NCBI GenBank assembly: GCA_903954205.1
Contig: CAJBMR010000163.1
Coordinates: 1-13,273 of the forward strand
Source: an uncultured bacterium
GTDB taxonomy: Bacteria; Actinomycetota; Actinomycetes; S36-B12
DNA length: 13,273 bases
Reading direction: 5' to 3'
Shown: positions 13,250 through 13,273 of the stretch, one piece after another
Layout: every line of letters starts with the position of its first letter
Position numbering within the stretch: the stretch's first letter is position 1
Made by a program: the position numbers and the translations under genes
The notes under the pieces: model-generated
What the model was told of the DNA's origin: nothing
The model's database searches: none
The model's input: the letters and a program-made list of their open reading frames with translations, nothing else

Positions 13250-13273
13250 GTGCGGATGAGCGTGGTGGGGACG
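13250..13273 (+). CDS. N-terminal fragment, probably UDP-glucose 6-dehydrogenase
   Basis: Only eight codons are present: GTG CGG ATG AGC GTG GTG GGG ACG, read MRMSVVGT, and the gene runs out of the window. Bacterial UDP-glucose dehydrogenases begin with this kind of strand (MRxSVxGTGYLG), where GTGYLG is the NAD-binding loop; the window stops after GT. The enzyme makes UDP-glucuronate for acidic polysaccharides, fitting the LCP, glycosyltransferase and methyltransferase genes nearby. Another Rossmann-fold enzyme remains possible. The start is supported by the TAGGCT box six bases upstream. Confidence 0.5.

Overview
The window is very GC-rich and gene-dense, and its families point to the Actinomycetota: a DUF3263 protein, a TIGR03089-type protein, an LCP protein with a LytR_C tail, a FadE25-like acyl-CoA dehydrogenase, and a groEL under tandem CIRCE operators. 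No rRNA, tRNA, insertion sequence, phage gene or CRISPR array was seen, so this looks like chromosomal core with lineage-specific insertions. Genus cannot be read from the sequence. All family names come from motif recognition by eye; no searches were run.

Layout. (1) Bases 1-292: the 5' end of groEL (minus strand) with two CIRCE boxes. (2) 293-947, plus strand: a four-helix membrane protein and a possible 31-residue protein. (3) 944-3016, minus strand: a CPBP-type membrane protease, a TVGYGD potassium-channel-like protein and a DUF3263 protein, probably one operon. (4) 3046-4024, plus strand: a TIGR03089-like protein followed after 4 bases by a small protein with serine at every third residue for 23 repeats. 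(5) 4021-7173, minus strand: a secreted 1050-residue protein joining a PGRP/Ami_2 amidase to a SpoIID/LytB domain. (6) 7392-8834, plus strand: an LCP cell-wall ligase. (7) 8831-9871, minus strand: a membrane-anchored coiled-coil methyltransferase, divergent from (8) 9895-10887, an ExoA-like GT2 glycosyltransferase. (9) 10900-13141, minus strand: acyl-CoA dehydrogenase, hotdog thioesterase and DUF5946 protein in an apparent operon. (10) 13250 to the end: the first eight codons of a plus-strand gene, probably UDP-glucose 6-dehydrogenase.

The middle and right-hand parts read as a cell-envelope locus: LCP proteins attach glycopolymers to peptidoglycan, the amidase-SpoIID protein should trim peptidoglycan, and the glycosyltransferase, methyltransferase and putative nucleotide-sugar dehydrogenase fit polysaccharide assembly. 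From memory, Mycobacterium tuberculosis also keeps an LCP gene beside a TIGR03089 gene (Rv3267/Rv3268) with fadE25 close by, so the core of this neighbourhood may be old.

The layout is extremely compressed. Three of four convergent junctions share stop codons inside a 4-base CTAG or CTAA. Several divergent genes appear leaderless, with a TAnnnT -10 box 6-7 bases before the start codon; in one pair the two -10 boxes share the same TA step. The most novel-looking object is the serine-ladder protein at 3773-4024.
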